From Azospirillum endophyticum (GTDB lineage: Bacteria > Pseudomonadota > Alphaproteobacteria > Azospirillales > Azospirillaceae): 64,000 nt of DNA. Numbering within the stretch: the first letter of the stretch is position 1; each line of letters starts with the position of its first letter. This document shows, piece after piece, positions 42,668 to 50,921 of the stretch. The stretch is from the NCBI RefSeq assembly GCF_016595245.1, contig NZ_JAENHM010000058.1, forward strand, positions 363,519 to 427,518, read 5' to 3'. The position numbers were made by a program, and so were the translations under genes. Under the pieces are notes generated by a model. That model saw only the letters and a list, made by a program, of their open reading frames with translations, searched no databases and was not told the origin of the DNA.

Positions 42668-43207
42668 TCACCGACGATCATGCTCCCAATGCCAGCGCAG
42701 ATCGTCGGCCTGATAAATATAGGTCTGCGGATAGCCGTTGTTCTCCAGGAAGCGGATCGTGGCCTTGAAGCGCTCGGGCAATTCGTCGAGCGGCATCGGC
42801 TCTTCGGTCTTGCACATGATCGTCACTGGCCTGTGAAGATCGAGGAGACGCTTCGTCGCCTCGTGAAAGAGGTCGAGCACGACCGGCTTAACGTCGGGAT
42901 GGTAGGTCGCCCTGGCCTTCCTGCGGTCGAAGACCATCCAGTCGGTATCCAAATCCATGTCGTAGACATAGATGCCATGAACCAGTTCGTGCCGGCCGTC
43001 GCCCATATCCTGAAGACCGGCCGCCGCCGAGATGTTCCATTCCAGTTCGAGGTCGATGGATATATCGGTCACGCACATACGGTACGGTCCGGAATCGACG
43101 AGACGGAACTCATAGGGAGCCGGAACGGGATGCAGCACGGCCAAATTTCTCGGTTGCGTTCTCTCCGATATAATACCTGATTTGGCGTTTTTTTTGGAAA
43201 CAAACAA
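42668..43207 (-). CDS. Conserved-looking protein of unknown function, 179 residues
   Basis: No family recognised. The protein is soluble, without signal peptide or membrane segment, and rich in Asp/Glu and aromatic residues (YEFRLVDSGPYRMCVTDISI; HGIYVYDMDLDTDWMVFDRR). The last third (LDELPERFKATIRFLENNGY, then PQTYIYQADDLRWHWEHDRR) looks globular. Codon use is less GC-biased than its neighbours, hinting at recent acquisition. The start is uncertain; a run of T/A just upstream is the likely promoter region. Confidence 0.55.
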   Translation of the reverse strand: MFVSKKNAKSGIISERTQPRNLAVLHPVPAPYEFRLVDSGPYRMCVTDISIDLELEWNISAAAGLQDMGDGRHELVHGIYVYDMDLDTDWMVFDRRKARATYHPDVKPVVLDLFHEATKRLLDLHRPVTIMCKTEEPMPLDELPERFKATIRFLENNGYPQTYIYQADDLRWHWEHDRR

Positions 43208-43369
43208 TCATCCGCGCCAGCGCTGCCAAATTATCGCACCTATGGATATCCCTGCGATCTTGGTCTTCAGGATGCTCCTTGAACCGCTTAAGCCCCGGAA
43301 TGCGCCGCTCAAGCGGTCAAACCGCCGCTCGCCGGAAACCGGCCCGGCGCGTACCGCAATGGCGTTAGC

Positions 43370-43926
43370 GTGGGACGTCCCACAATGCCGGCTCCCGCCA
43401 GAGATCTCAGATGACCACACCCTGCCCCCGCACCTCCCTGCGCAAGGCCCTCGCCAACCTCCGGCGCCTGTTCAACGACGACAGCTACGACCGCTACCGC
43501 GAGGCCCAGGCCCGGCTCGCCCCGGAGGAGGAACCGCTCGACCGCCGGTCCTTCAAGGCCCGGCAGATCCTGATGACTCTGGGACGCGGCTGCTGCGGCC
43601 GCTAGCCGGCTCCCCCGGTCCGGGGCCAGCCTCCGGGTTCAGGCCGGGCAGCCGCGCCCGGCTGCCGCTGCGCTCCGAATAGGCGCGGGTCAGCTCCGCC
43701 CCGAACAGGAAGATCACCGCCGAATAATGGACCCACAGCAGGATCAGCACCAAGGATCCCGCCGCGCCATAGACCGACACCACACCGCTGGTGGCGATGT
43801 AGAAGCCGATCAGGAACTTGCCCACCGCGAACAGGCCGGTCAGCACCGTCCAGGACACCACCACGTCGACCAGCCACAGCAGCGACGGCATCGCATAGCC
43901 AGCGGCCCAGCGGCCGGCCGCCGCCA
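43370..43926. repeat. Duplicated segment, copy 1 (intact ybdD-like gene, broken yihY)
   Basis: From the palindrome GTGGGACGTCCCAC (43370-43383) onward, this stretch is nearly identical to the segment starting at 52482, on the same strand. Homology covers the small plus-strand gene and the 3' part of the convergent yihY gene. Copy 1 lacks about 87 bases present in copy 2 and stops matching at about 43926. Confidence 0.85.
43411..43605 (+). CDS. YbdD/YjiX-like small protein (intact copy)
   Basis: 64 residues: a basic N terminus, then LRRLFNDDSYDRYREAQARL and PLDRRSFKARQ, ending GRGCCGR. The DDSYDRY...LDRRSF pattern and the terminal Cys-Cys match the YbdD/YjiX (DUF466) family, whose genes usually accompany cstA or btsT transporters. 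It lies 1.3 kb from cstA but on the opposite strand. Its 3' end overlaps the convergent yihY copy by about 50 bases. A second copy at 52523 is frameshifted, so this is the only intact one in the window. Confidence 0.65.
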   Translation: MTTPCPRTSLRKALANLRRLFNDDSYDRYREAQARLAPEEEPLDRRSFKARQILMTLGRGCCGR

Positions 43927-43942
43927 CCCCGGATTTCTGCAA
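43553..43942 (-). pseudogene. Truncated, internally deleted yihY copy
   Basis: 129 codons remain, corresponding to the C-terminal part of the intact YihY protein at 52663. The N-terminal 170 or so residues are replaced by unrelated sequence (MQKSGVAAAGRWAAGYAM), and 29 residues between VLTGLFA and VGKFLIGFYI are missing in frame. The last half (SVYGAAGSLVLILLWVHYSA) is still well conserved. It may still be translated but lacks most membrane segments of the family. Confidence 0.75.
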
Positions 43943-43962
43943 GAGCCATGTCCTTTATCACA

Positions 43963-44851
43963 GGGCAATCGGGTGAAGGGCCTTGGTCTTGATTTTAGGA
44001 CTTCCCATCATCCCCGCGAAGGCGGGGATTGAGAGTTGCCAATACAAGCACTTGCAAAGTCTGGATTCCCGCCTTCGTGTTTGTGAAGAAATCGGTGACT
44101 CGCTGAGAGAAGCCCCAAGTTCGAACCACGTCGCGTTGGATCGCATCGTGCGCTTTCTTCGGCCGTCATCCCCGCGGAGGCGGGAATCCAGCCTTCACAA
44201 GCACTTGTGTTGGAAATCCTGGTTCCCCGCCTCCGCGGGGATGACGAAAGTCATTTCAAAGAAATATGGTTCTCAAATCCGATCCCCCCGGTTGTCTCGA
44301 TGGACCCACAGGCTTGATCCTCCTCGGGCTGGAGAACTGCCCGTCGGATCAAGCCTATGGACTACCGGGACAGCCTGAAGCCCGTGCTGCGGTAACGAGG
44401 GCAGACGGGGCAGCGCTCGTGCCGCCAGGGGGGCAGATTGGGATGTCGCCTGACACCGGTCGATGCGGGGCTTCGAATCCTCCACCAGCGCAACACAGGT
44501 TCTGCCCAGACCCACGTCGAGATGCCCGGCTTCCCGTCCCAGCCGATCAGCGCGGCCGGCACGCCCTGGCACCCTTCGCTCGTCTGAACCCATCGATTTG
44601 GAAGTCCGAAAGCTGCCGGGGCGTTTCCGCCGGCACGTGTCGATTGGACAGGAATCGGGAAAGGGGGCAGGGCATGGATGACAGGAGTGAAAATACTAAG
44701 TTTGCTATCTATAGGTTTGATATATCCTGATTTTCTACTTTTTAACATGGTCCGTCGGCCAAGAATGCGCTATATAGGTGTTGTCGCCGATCCGTAAAAC
44801 CACCATGCCGGGAGTTTTTCGGTGTCGAGACCAAAAACTGGAGGACTTTCA
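43963..44851. other. Intergenic region with REP-type repeats; no supported gene
   Basis: About 890 bases. The left part holds the REP array listed separately. At 44250-44700 open frames exist on both strands, but none shows family-like content or a ribosome site, and their composition looks like non-coding or decayed DNA. The AT-rich stretch 44690-44780 probably carries the promoter of the secreted protein gene that follows. Confidence 0.5.
44009..44250. repeat. REP-type repeats, type B
   Basis: Four units of the kind GTCATCCCCGCGRAGGCGGG with the tail AATCCAG, in alternating orientation (44009, 44063, 44165 and 44217 regions). Neighbouring units are complementary and could form large hairpins. 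This is a BIME-like array distinct from the type A elements elsewhere in the window. Confidence 0.75.
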
Positions 44852-45268
44852 ATGTCAGTCAAATTTGCCGGAGCAATGGGCTTTGCGGCTTCCCTGCTGT
44901 TCGCCATGCCGGCTCTGGCGGGAAGCACCGGCGTCGTCGTGCAGAACCTGTCCGGCCAAACCGTCACGGTGTCGGGGACCAGCATCGGCCTGCCGAGTTC
45001 GATCAACAACGGCAGTTCGGGAACGGGCACGTCCAGCTTTTCCTCCGGTCAGCCGGACAGCGGCGTCTTGACCGTGTCGGGGGGCGGGAAGTCTTGCAGC
45101 TTCTCGTGGTCGCGGCCGGGGCAGCAGGTCAAGAACGGCCCGCTCTGCGGGACGTTGACAAGTTTCTCGACGAAGCTTGGAGTGGGCTCTTGGAGTTGCA
45201 ACAATGTGGTGGTGAGCCAGCAGCCCTCTCCCACCTGCTCGGGTAACGTGAAGTTCACGATCCAGTAA
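44852..45268 (+). CDS. Secreted protein of unknown function with four cysteines
   Basis: 138 residues from MSVKFAGAMGFAASLLFAMP, with GGAGGA about six bases upstream. It has a clear Sec signal peptide cleaved near ALAGS. The mature 110 residues are rich in Ser, Gly, Thr and Val (GVVVQNLSGQTVTVSGTSIG), suggesting a beta-sandwich. Four cysteines (KSCSF, GPLCG, SWSCN, PTCSG) could form two disulfides. No family recognised. It directly precedes the two mosaic paralogues and may belong to the same locus; the functional link is inference. Confidence 0.7.
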   Translation: MSVKFAGAMGFAASLLFAMPALAGSTGVVVQNLSGQTVTVSGTSIGLPSSINNGSSGTGTSSFSSGQPDSGVLTVSGGGKSCSFSWSRPGQQVKNGPLCGTLTSFSTKLGVGSWSCNNVVVSQQPSPTCSGNVKFTIQ

Positions 45269-45330
45269 CATGCAATGGCGGGCATCCATTTGTGATGCCC
45301 GCCAGTCATCCCGCTGACGGAGTGCCGAAA

Positions 45331-46089
45331 ATGGCTGGAGCGATCACGGATTACAACGGCCCCAACGTCACGCTTGCGGGCGGTTCCGCTTTGAAGAAAT
45401 TCATGGAACACACCGCCGCTGCCGCCAAGAAAAAAATCGAGGAGACCGGAAGCGTCGCGGGATTCAAAGCAGACTTCAGGTCTGCCGATGGCGAGATTTC
45501 CGTAAACATCACATCAGATTTTGGAACTGATTTGAATGGAAAGTCTGGCTATGCCTTATCCTATCGCCTGGAGACAACAGATAAAGGCGTTCAAGTTGGT
45601 GGCGGCGAAGGTGGCAGTAACGTCGCCGACAGTGGAGATGATATCGATCAGTTTGTATCGACCGTAGGTAAGATGAATGACTCAGTTGGCACAAAATCTG
45701 GGAAAATGACAGAAGAAGAAGAGCTTAAATATGTAAAAGAAAATCTTCCGCCAGAACAATACGAAAAATTCGTTCAAGGCATAAAGGAATCCAAAGCGGC
45801 CTACGAAGCTCAGCAGAGGGAGTTGCGAGGGGAGAAGGGCGATGCGTCCTCTCCGGCGTCTGGCGGCGGCACGCGGCTTGACCGGATGAAGGCGCGGAGC
45901 GAGGATGCGGCGCAGCTTGCCGAGCGGCTGCTGAAGGGCGTGACCGGGCGCGACCAATCGGAGGCGAATGGCCCTGCGCATTGGCTGGCTTCCTCCCTCA
46001 CCGATCCTGCCACCGACAAATCCTCCGCCCAGACCGCAGACAAAGCGTCGCCTCCGCCATCGTACAAGCCCGTCGATCTGAAGACCTGA
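45331..46089 (+). CDS. Mosaic paralogue A, function unknown
   Basis: 252 residues, the same length as paralogue B. The N terminus MAGAITDYNGPNVTLAGGSA and the C-terminal half from MTEEEELKYVKENLPPEQYE onward are almost identical to B. The middle (about residues 50-125) is strongly divergent and encoded by AT-richer DNA. No signal peptide, membrane segment or known domain is seen. The C-terminal 60 residues (LASSLTDPATDKSSAQTADK, then PPPSYKPVDLKT) look disordered and may be a sorting or secretion tail. The start was chosen at 45331 because paralogue B begins at the same ATG context. A TolC/MacAB-like export operon follows the pair. Confidence 0.75.
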   Translation: MAGAITDYNGPNVTLAGGSALKKFMEHTAAAAKKKIEETGSVAGFKADFRSADGEISVNITSDFGTDLNGKSGYALSYRLETTDKGVQVGGGEGGSNVADSGDDIDQFVSTVGKMNDSVGTKSGKMTEEEELKYVKENLPPEQYEKFVQGIKESKAAYEAQQRELRGEKGDASSPASGGGTRLDRMKARSEDAAQLAERLLKGVTGRDQSEANGPAHWLASSLTDPATDKSSAQTADKASPPPSYKPVDLKT

Positions 46090-46227
46090 CTGTGTAAATG
46101 GTCTCATGCGTTCGGTATCTGGATCCTGAACGCATCCACGCTCTTCCCCTACCCCCCGACACAAAAGGCATCGGACGCACCTCACATGGCGGTGTAGGTC
46201 GATCATCCCAATAACGGAGCGTGAAAA

Positions 46228-46986
46228 ATGGCTGGAGCGATCACGGATTACAACGGCCCCAACGTCACGCTTGCGGGTGGCTCTGCCCTGAAGAAATTCA
46301 TGGAAAGCACCAGCGTTGCCGCCAAGAAGAAAATTGAGGATACAGGAAACATCGAGGGATTTAAGGCAGGATTTACATCTGCTGACGGCGAGATTTCTGT
46401 CAAAATTACATCGAAGGCCATGACTGATGATAGTAGAAAATCTGGCTATGGTCTTTTCTATGAAGTTGATACAAAAGATGGAGAATACCAAGTATCTCAT
46501 GGAGCAGGTGTTCAAGGAATAACGGACAGCGGGGACGGCGTTGATAGCTTCCTTTCAAGTATGGACAAAATGAATGCAATTATTGGTACAAAATCGTCAA
46601 AAATGACAGAAGAAGAAGAGCTTCAATATGTTAAAGATAATTTTCCATCAGATCAGTATGAAAAAGTCGTTCAAGGCATAAAGAAATCCAAAGCGGCCTA
46701 CGAAGCTCAGCAGAGAGAGTTGCGTGGGGAGAAAGGTGATGCGTCCTCTCCGGCACTTGATAACGGCACGCGGCTTGACCGCATGAAGGCACGGAGCGAG
46801 GACGGGGCGCAACTGGCCGAAAGGCTGCTGAAGGGCGTGACCGGGCGCGACCAGTCGGAGGCGAATGGTACCGCACACTGGCTGGCTTCCTCGCTCACCG
46901 ATCCCGCCGCCGACAAATCCTCCGCCCAGACCGCAGACAAAGTGTCGCCTCCGCCCTCGTACAAGCCTGTCGATCTGAAGACCTGA
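46228..46986 (+). CDS. Mosaic paralogue B, function unknown
   Basis: 252 residues, with ends conserved with A and a divergent middle. It keeps the KSKAAYEAQQRELRGEKGDA and RLLKGVTGRDQSEANG segments and the same C-terminal tail. The two genes are 138 bases apart, and the upstream leader (AGCGATCACGGATTACAACGG region) is also repeated, so this is a tandem duplication. Equal length despite a diverged centre suggests a retained fold with a variable surface or ligand site. No homologue is recognised. Confidence 0.75.
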   Translation: MAGAITDYNGPNVTLAGGSALKKFMESTSVAAKKKIEDTGNIEGFKAGFTSADGEISVKITSKAMTDDSRKSGYGLFYEVDTKDGEYQVSHGAGVQGITDSGDGVDSFLSSMDKMNAIIGTKSSKMTEEEELQYVKDNFPSDQYEKVVQGIKKSKAAYEAQQRELRGEKGDASSPALDNGTRLDRMKARSEDGAQLAERLLKGVTGRDQSEANGTAHWLASSLTDPAADKSSAQTADKVSPPPSYKPVDLKT

Positions 46987-47172
46987 ACACGGCCCCACCG
47001 GAGGGAAGAAGCCAGCCGGCAGGACGGATCTCCGCATCCAAGGCCCGACACAGCTGGCGAGGATCGGCATCGTCGCCCGTGCCGCCCGCCCTTTTCCTGT
47101 CCATGGCACATTGCGTATGATATGGACAGTTATGGTTGTGTCAAAGGTGTCTCTGTGGCGGTTCCGAGTGCC

Positions 47173-48696
47173 ATGAACGCATGTCCTGCGATCATACGCT
47201 GCATGGCGGTCGCCCTGGCTCTGGGAACCGCCGTTGGCGGTGCGGAGGGCGCACACGCGCAGATGGCTCCGCAACCCCGCTATGCCCATGATGGCTCCGG
47301 ACCGCCGCCGCCGGCAACCGGTCCCGAACTGCGCCTGACCCTGCCTGAGGCGGTCTATCTCGGGCTGCGGCGGAACAACGGGGTCCGGACGGCCTATCTG
47401 CAACGGGTTCTCGACGCCTACAACCTGCATGTCGCGGAATCCGCCTTCACCCCCCGCGGAAATCTGCTGTCCACCATCGATGGCGACCGCACCGGCGGCA
47501 GCCGCGGGATCGCCATCGACCTGACGCCGACGGTGCAAACGCTGACGCCGCTGGGAACCGTCATCGCGTTCGGCTGGGACCTGCGGCAGAGCAGCCGGCG
47601 GCAACCGAACGACGGGCTGTCGCGGGGGGAGTCGGCGCTCACCCTGTCGGTCATCCAACCGCTGCTGAAGGGGGCCGGCTACGACACCACGATGGCACCG
47701 GTGCGCATCGCGCGGTTGCAGGAGCGCTACAACCGGCTTCGCCTGAAGACCGCGGTCGCCAACACCGTGACCGACATCGCCCGCGCCTATCACCAGTTCG
47801 TTCAAACCCGCCAGCAGATCGCCCTGGCCGACGGCGCCCTGCAACGCGCCCGCGATCTGGAGGCGACCAACCGCGCCCTGATCGCCGCCGGACGGATGGC
47901 CGCGGTCGAACTGTTCCAGGCCCAGGCGACCACGGCGGCCCAGGAACTGGCGCTGTTGCAGGCGCAAAGCGCGTTCGATGCCGCGCGGCTCGCACTGCTG
48001 GCGCTGCTGGCGCTCGATCTCGACACGCGGATCGTTCCCGCCGACCGGCTGACGGCGAAGCCGGTGCGGATCGACGTGAACGAGGTGAGGGCGCTGGCCT
48101 TCGACAACCGCCCGGATTACCTGTCGCAGCTGATCGCCATCGAAAGCGCGCGCATCGGGCTGGACGTTGCCCGCAATCAAAGGCTGTGGGATGTTTCGGT
48201 GGTCGCCGGGGTGAGCGTGCCGGGGGCCGGGCGCAGCGGCTGGCGGGCGTCGGAAAAGCTGCCCGCCACCAAGACCGATCTACGGGCCGGGCTTCAGCTC
48301 AACATCCCCATCAACGACCTATCCCTGAAACAGCAGGAGGTCCAGGCCGGCGTCGGCCTGCGACAGAACGAGGTCGTGCTGGAACAGCTGCGCGCCCAGG
48401 TCGATCAGCAGGTGCGCGACGGGGTGCGGACGGTCGACGCCATGTGGCGTCAATACATGCTCAGCCGGCAGGTGCGGGAACTGGGCGAACGGACGCTGGC
48501 CGGGGAGATGGCCAAGCTGCGCGCCGGACGGTCGAGCAATTTCCAGGTCGTGTCGTTCCAGGACCAGCTGCGCTCCGCCGAAAGCGGCGAGCTGACGGCC
48601 CTGGTGGCCTATCTCGATGCGCTCGTCCTGCTGGATTTGCAGGTCGGCACCACCATCGACACCTGGGGCATCCAGCTGAACGATCCGCCACCGTGA
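47173..48696 (+). CDS. TolC-type outer-membrane efflux protein
   Basis: 507 residues from MNACPAIIRCMAVALALGTA. The signal peptide is cleaved near AHAQM, and a start 17 codons earlier is possible. The repeated OEP layout is visible: LTLPEAVYLGLRRNNGVRTA at the beginning, then long helical hairpins such as ARAYHQFVQTRQQIALADGA and GRMAAVELFQAQATTAAQEL, ending near FQVVSFQDQLRSAESGELTA. It would form the outer-membrane channel of a tripartite exporter with the following four genes. Its TGA stop overlaps the ATG of the lipoprotein gene. Confidence 0.87.
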   Translation: MNACPAIIRCMAVALALGTAVGGAEGAHAQMAPQPRYAHDGSGPPPPATGPELRLTLPEAVYLGLRRNNGVRTAYLQRVLDAYNLHVAESAFTPRGNLLSTIDGDRTGGSRGIAIDLTPTVQTLTPLGTVIAFGWDLRQSSRRQPNDGLSRGESALTLSVIQPLLKGAGYDTTMAPVRIARLQERYNRLRLKTAVANTVTDIARAYHQFVQTRQQIALADGALQRARDLEATNRALIAAGRMAAVELFQAQATTAAQELALLQAQSAFDAARLALLALLALDLDTRIVPADRLTAKPVRIDVNEVRALAFDNRPDYLSQLIAIESARIGLDVARNQRLWDVSVVAGVSVPGAGRSGWRASEKLPATKTDLRAGLQLNIPINDLSLKQQEVQAGVGLRQNEVVLEQLRAQVDQQVRDGVRTVDAMWRQYMLSRQVRELGERTLAGEMAKLRAGRSSNFQVVSFQDQLRSAESGELTALVAYLDALVLLDLQVGTTIDTWGIQLNDPPP

Positions 48697-48947
48697 TGCG
48701 CCCATCCATCCTCACGCTCCGGCCGAGGCCGGCGCTGCTCCCGGCGCTGCTGTGCGCGCTGGCGGCCGGCGGCTGCACGCCGCCCGGGATCGCGCTTCCC
48801 CCCGTTGCCGCGCCCGACATCGCGGCGCCGGCACTGGCGGCTTCCACCGGCGGGCTGCCGCTGGCGGCCTACGCCCGCCCCACCGGCGAGGCGGGGGTCT
48901 CCCTCCGGCTGGCGTCGCCCGCCGACATGCCCGCCGCCGGTCCGTGA
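48696..48947 (+). CDS. Small lipoprotein in the exporter operon
   Basis: 83 residues from MRPSILTLRPRPALLPALLC, with lipobox LAAGGC (Cys29) giving lipid attachment. The remainder is Ala/Pro-rich (PPVAAPDIAAPALAASTGG) without a recognised domain. It overlaps the TolC gene by TGATG and lies nine bases before the ATPase gene, so it is probably a structural or assembly part of this exporter. Such a gene is not a normal part of MacAB-TolC systems. Confidence 0.7.
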   Translation: MRPSILTLRPRPALLPALLCALAAGGCTPPGIALPPVAAPDIAAPALAASTGGLPLAAYARPTGEAGVSLRLASPADMPAAGP

Positions 48948-48955
48948 GGCCCCGC

Positions 48956-49648
48956 ATGACCATCCTCGCTCTCGACGGCGTGCATAAGAGCCACGGCCGC
49001 GCGGCAGGCGCGGTGCAGGTGCTGCGCGACGTGTCGCTGGACATCCGGCAGGGCGAGGTCTGCGCCATCGTCGGGTCTTCGGGGTCGGGAAAATCGACGC
49101 TGCTCTCGCTGATGGGTCTGCTGGACCGTCCCGACTCCGGGCGGCTCCGCTTCGAGGGGGAGGAGGTCGGTACGGCCTCGGCGGATCGGCTGGCGGCGCT
49201 GCGCAACCGCCGCATCGGCTTCGTCTTCCAGGCCTTCCATCTGCTGCCCCGGCTGACGGCGCTGGAGAATGTCGCCCTGCCGTTCCTGTACCGCGGCGTG
49301 CCGCCGCGCCTGGGCCGCGACCGTGCGGCATCGATGCTGGAGCGGGTCGGGCTGGGCGACCGGCTGCATCACCGGCCGGAGGAGATGTCGGGCGGCCAGC
49401 GCCAGCGCGTCGCGGTTGCCCGCGCGGTGGTCGGCGATCCCGCCCTGCTGCTGGCCGACGAGCCGACGGGAAATCTCGACAGCGCCACCGCGCGGCAGAT
49501 CATCGACCTGTTCTTCGCCCTGAACGCCGATCTCGGGGTGACCGTGGCGCTCGTCACCCATGATCCCGCCATCGCGGCGCGGTGCGGGCGTCGATTGGTG
49601 ATGCGGGACGGACGGCTGGACAGCGCGGCGCCCGGGGCCGTCGCATGA
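48956..49648 (+). CDS. MacB/LolD-type ABC transporter ATPase
   Basis: 230 residues. Walker A is GSSGSGKSTLLSLMG, the Q-loop region FVFQAFHLLPRLTALENVAL, signature MSGGQRQRVAVARAVV and Walker B LLLADEPTGNLD. This is the usual ATPase of MacB/LolD-like systems that work mechanically on periplasmic substrates. It overlaps the permease gene by ATGA. No fused membrane domain is present, unlike E. coli MacB. Confidence 0.9.
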   Translation: MTILALDGVHKSHGRAAGAVQVLRDVSLDIRQGEVCAIVGSSGSGKSTLLSLMGLLDRPDSGRLRFEGEEVGTASADRLAALRNRRIGFVFQAFHLLPRLTALENVALPFLYRGVPPRLGRDRAASMLERVGLGDRLHHRPEEMSGGQRQRVAVARAVVGDPALLLADEPTGNLDSATARQIIDLFFALNADLGVTVALVTHDPAIAARCGRRLVMRDGRLDSAAPGAVA

Positions 49649-50883
49649 GGCGCGCCGGCCACGTCAAGCCCGCGAGGCCGCTGGATGACGGGGAAAGCGG
49701 CGGACGCCGGTGGCGGGCGCTGGCGGCGGACGCGTTGCGCAACCTGGGAGCGATGCGGCAGCGCTCGCTCCTGGCCCTGCTCGGCATCGCCATCGGAACG
49801 GCGGCGGTGGTCGCCCTGATCTCCATCGGCGAGAATGCCAGGGAACATTCCATGCGCCAGTTCCTCGCCATGGGGGCGGACATCCTGACGGTCCAGAAGG
49901 ATTTCAGCCTGTCCGGCCGGCCGGCGGTCCTGACCCGTGCCGATGTCGACCGGCTGCGGGCGCTTCCCGGTGTCGAGGAGGTCGCGCCGCTGGCGATGCT
50001 GGGGGTGGAGATCCGCCAGGGGCGCACCCGCCTGCCCAGCGCCGTCGCCGGCGTCACGCCGGAGTTCTTTGCGCTGGTCCAGGCCAAAGCGGCGCAGGGC
50101 CGGACGCTGACGGAGGGGGACCGCGCCGCGACCGTCGTCGTTCTCGGGGCCGGGCTGGCCCGCCGGCTGGCGGAAGACGGTCAACCCCCGGTGCCGGGCA
50201 GCCTGCTGCGGATGGGTGGATACAACCATACGGTGGTCGGCGTTCTCGCCGGCAGCACGCCGAACCCGGTGCTGCCGCTGGATGTCGACAGCACGGCCTT
50301 CGTGCCGCTGTCCGGCGCGCGGCGGGTGTCGGCCAACAGCGACATCACCAACCTCGTGGTCCGCAAGATGCCGGGCGCCACCGATCAGGCGGTGCGGCAG
50401 TCTCTGAGCGACCATTTCTCCGGCGGTCCTCATCCCCGCCCGGTCATGGTGCAGAGCGCCCGCCAGCTGATCATCGCCATGACCGATCAGGCGCGGGTTC
50501 ACACTCTGCTGCTGGCCGCCATCGGCGGCGTGTCGTTGATCGTCGGCGGAGTCGGCGTGATGAATGTGATGCTGATGGGCGTGGTCGAGCGGCGGCGCGA
50601 AATCGGCTTGCGCATGGCCTTGGGCGCCCGGCCCATCGATGTCTGCGCGATGTTCCTGGCCGAAGCGCTGGCCCTTTCGCTCAGCGGGGGGGTGGCCGGC
50701 GTCCTTCTGGGCCTTGCGGCGGCGGCGGTCTATGCCTGGAATGCGGGCTGGGCGTTCGCGCCGTCCGTCCCGTCGCTGCCGCTGGGGCTTGGCATGTCCA
50801 GTGGGGTCGGGCTGTTCTTCGGGCTTTACCCGGCGGTGCAGGCGTCCCGCTTGGAGCCGGTCGCGGCCTTGCGCGGAGAGTGA
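49645..50883 (+). CDS. MacB-type ABC permease (FtsX-like)
   Basis: 412 residues. One N-terminal membrane helix (RSLLALLGIAIGTAAVVALI) is followed by a periplasmic MacB_PCD domain of about 230 residues and three C-terminal helices with VGGVGVMNVMLMGVVERRRE and GLRMALGARPIDVCAMFLAE, the FtsX signature. This layout couples ATP hydrolysis to movement of the periplasmic domain. It pairs with the preceding ATPase. Confidence 0.88.
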   Translation: MRRAGHVKPARPLDDGESGGRRWRALAADALRNLGAMRQRSLLALLGIAIGTAAVVALISIGENAREHSMRQFLAMGADILTVQKDFSLSGRPAVLTRADVDRLRALPGVEEVAPLAMLGVEIRQGRTRLPSAVAGVTPEFFALVQAKAAQGRTLTEGDRAATVVVLGAGLARRLAEDGQPPVPGSLLRMGGYNHTVVGVLAGSTPNPVLPLDVDSTAFVPLSGARRVSANSDITNLVVRKMPGATDQAVRQSLSDHFSGGPHPRPVMVQSARQLIIAMTDQARVHTLLLAAIGGVSLIVGGVGVMNVMLMGVVERRREIGLRMALGARPIDVCAMFLAEALALSLSGGVAGVLLGLAAAAVYAWNAGWAFAPSVPSLPLGLGMSSGVGLFFGLYPAVQASRLEPVAALRGE

Positions 50884-50921
50884 ACGCCGATGCGGTCGGA
50901 ACGAGGGCAAGGAGCGGGCCG

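Noticed and set aside
44009..44250. Type B repeats as CRISPR
   Set aside because: Units alternate in orientation and spacing is irregular; typical REP/BIME layout.
44250..44748. Open frames on both strands after the type B repeats
   Set aside because: No ribosome site, no family-like content, and mutually antisense; perhaps decayed mobile DNA but nothing certain.
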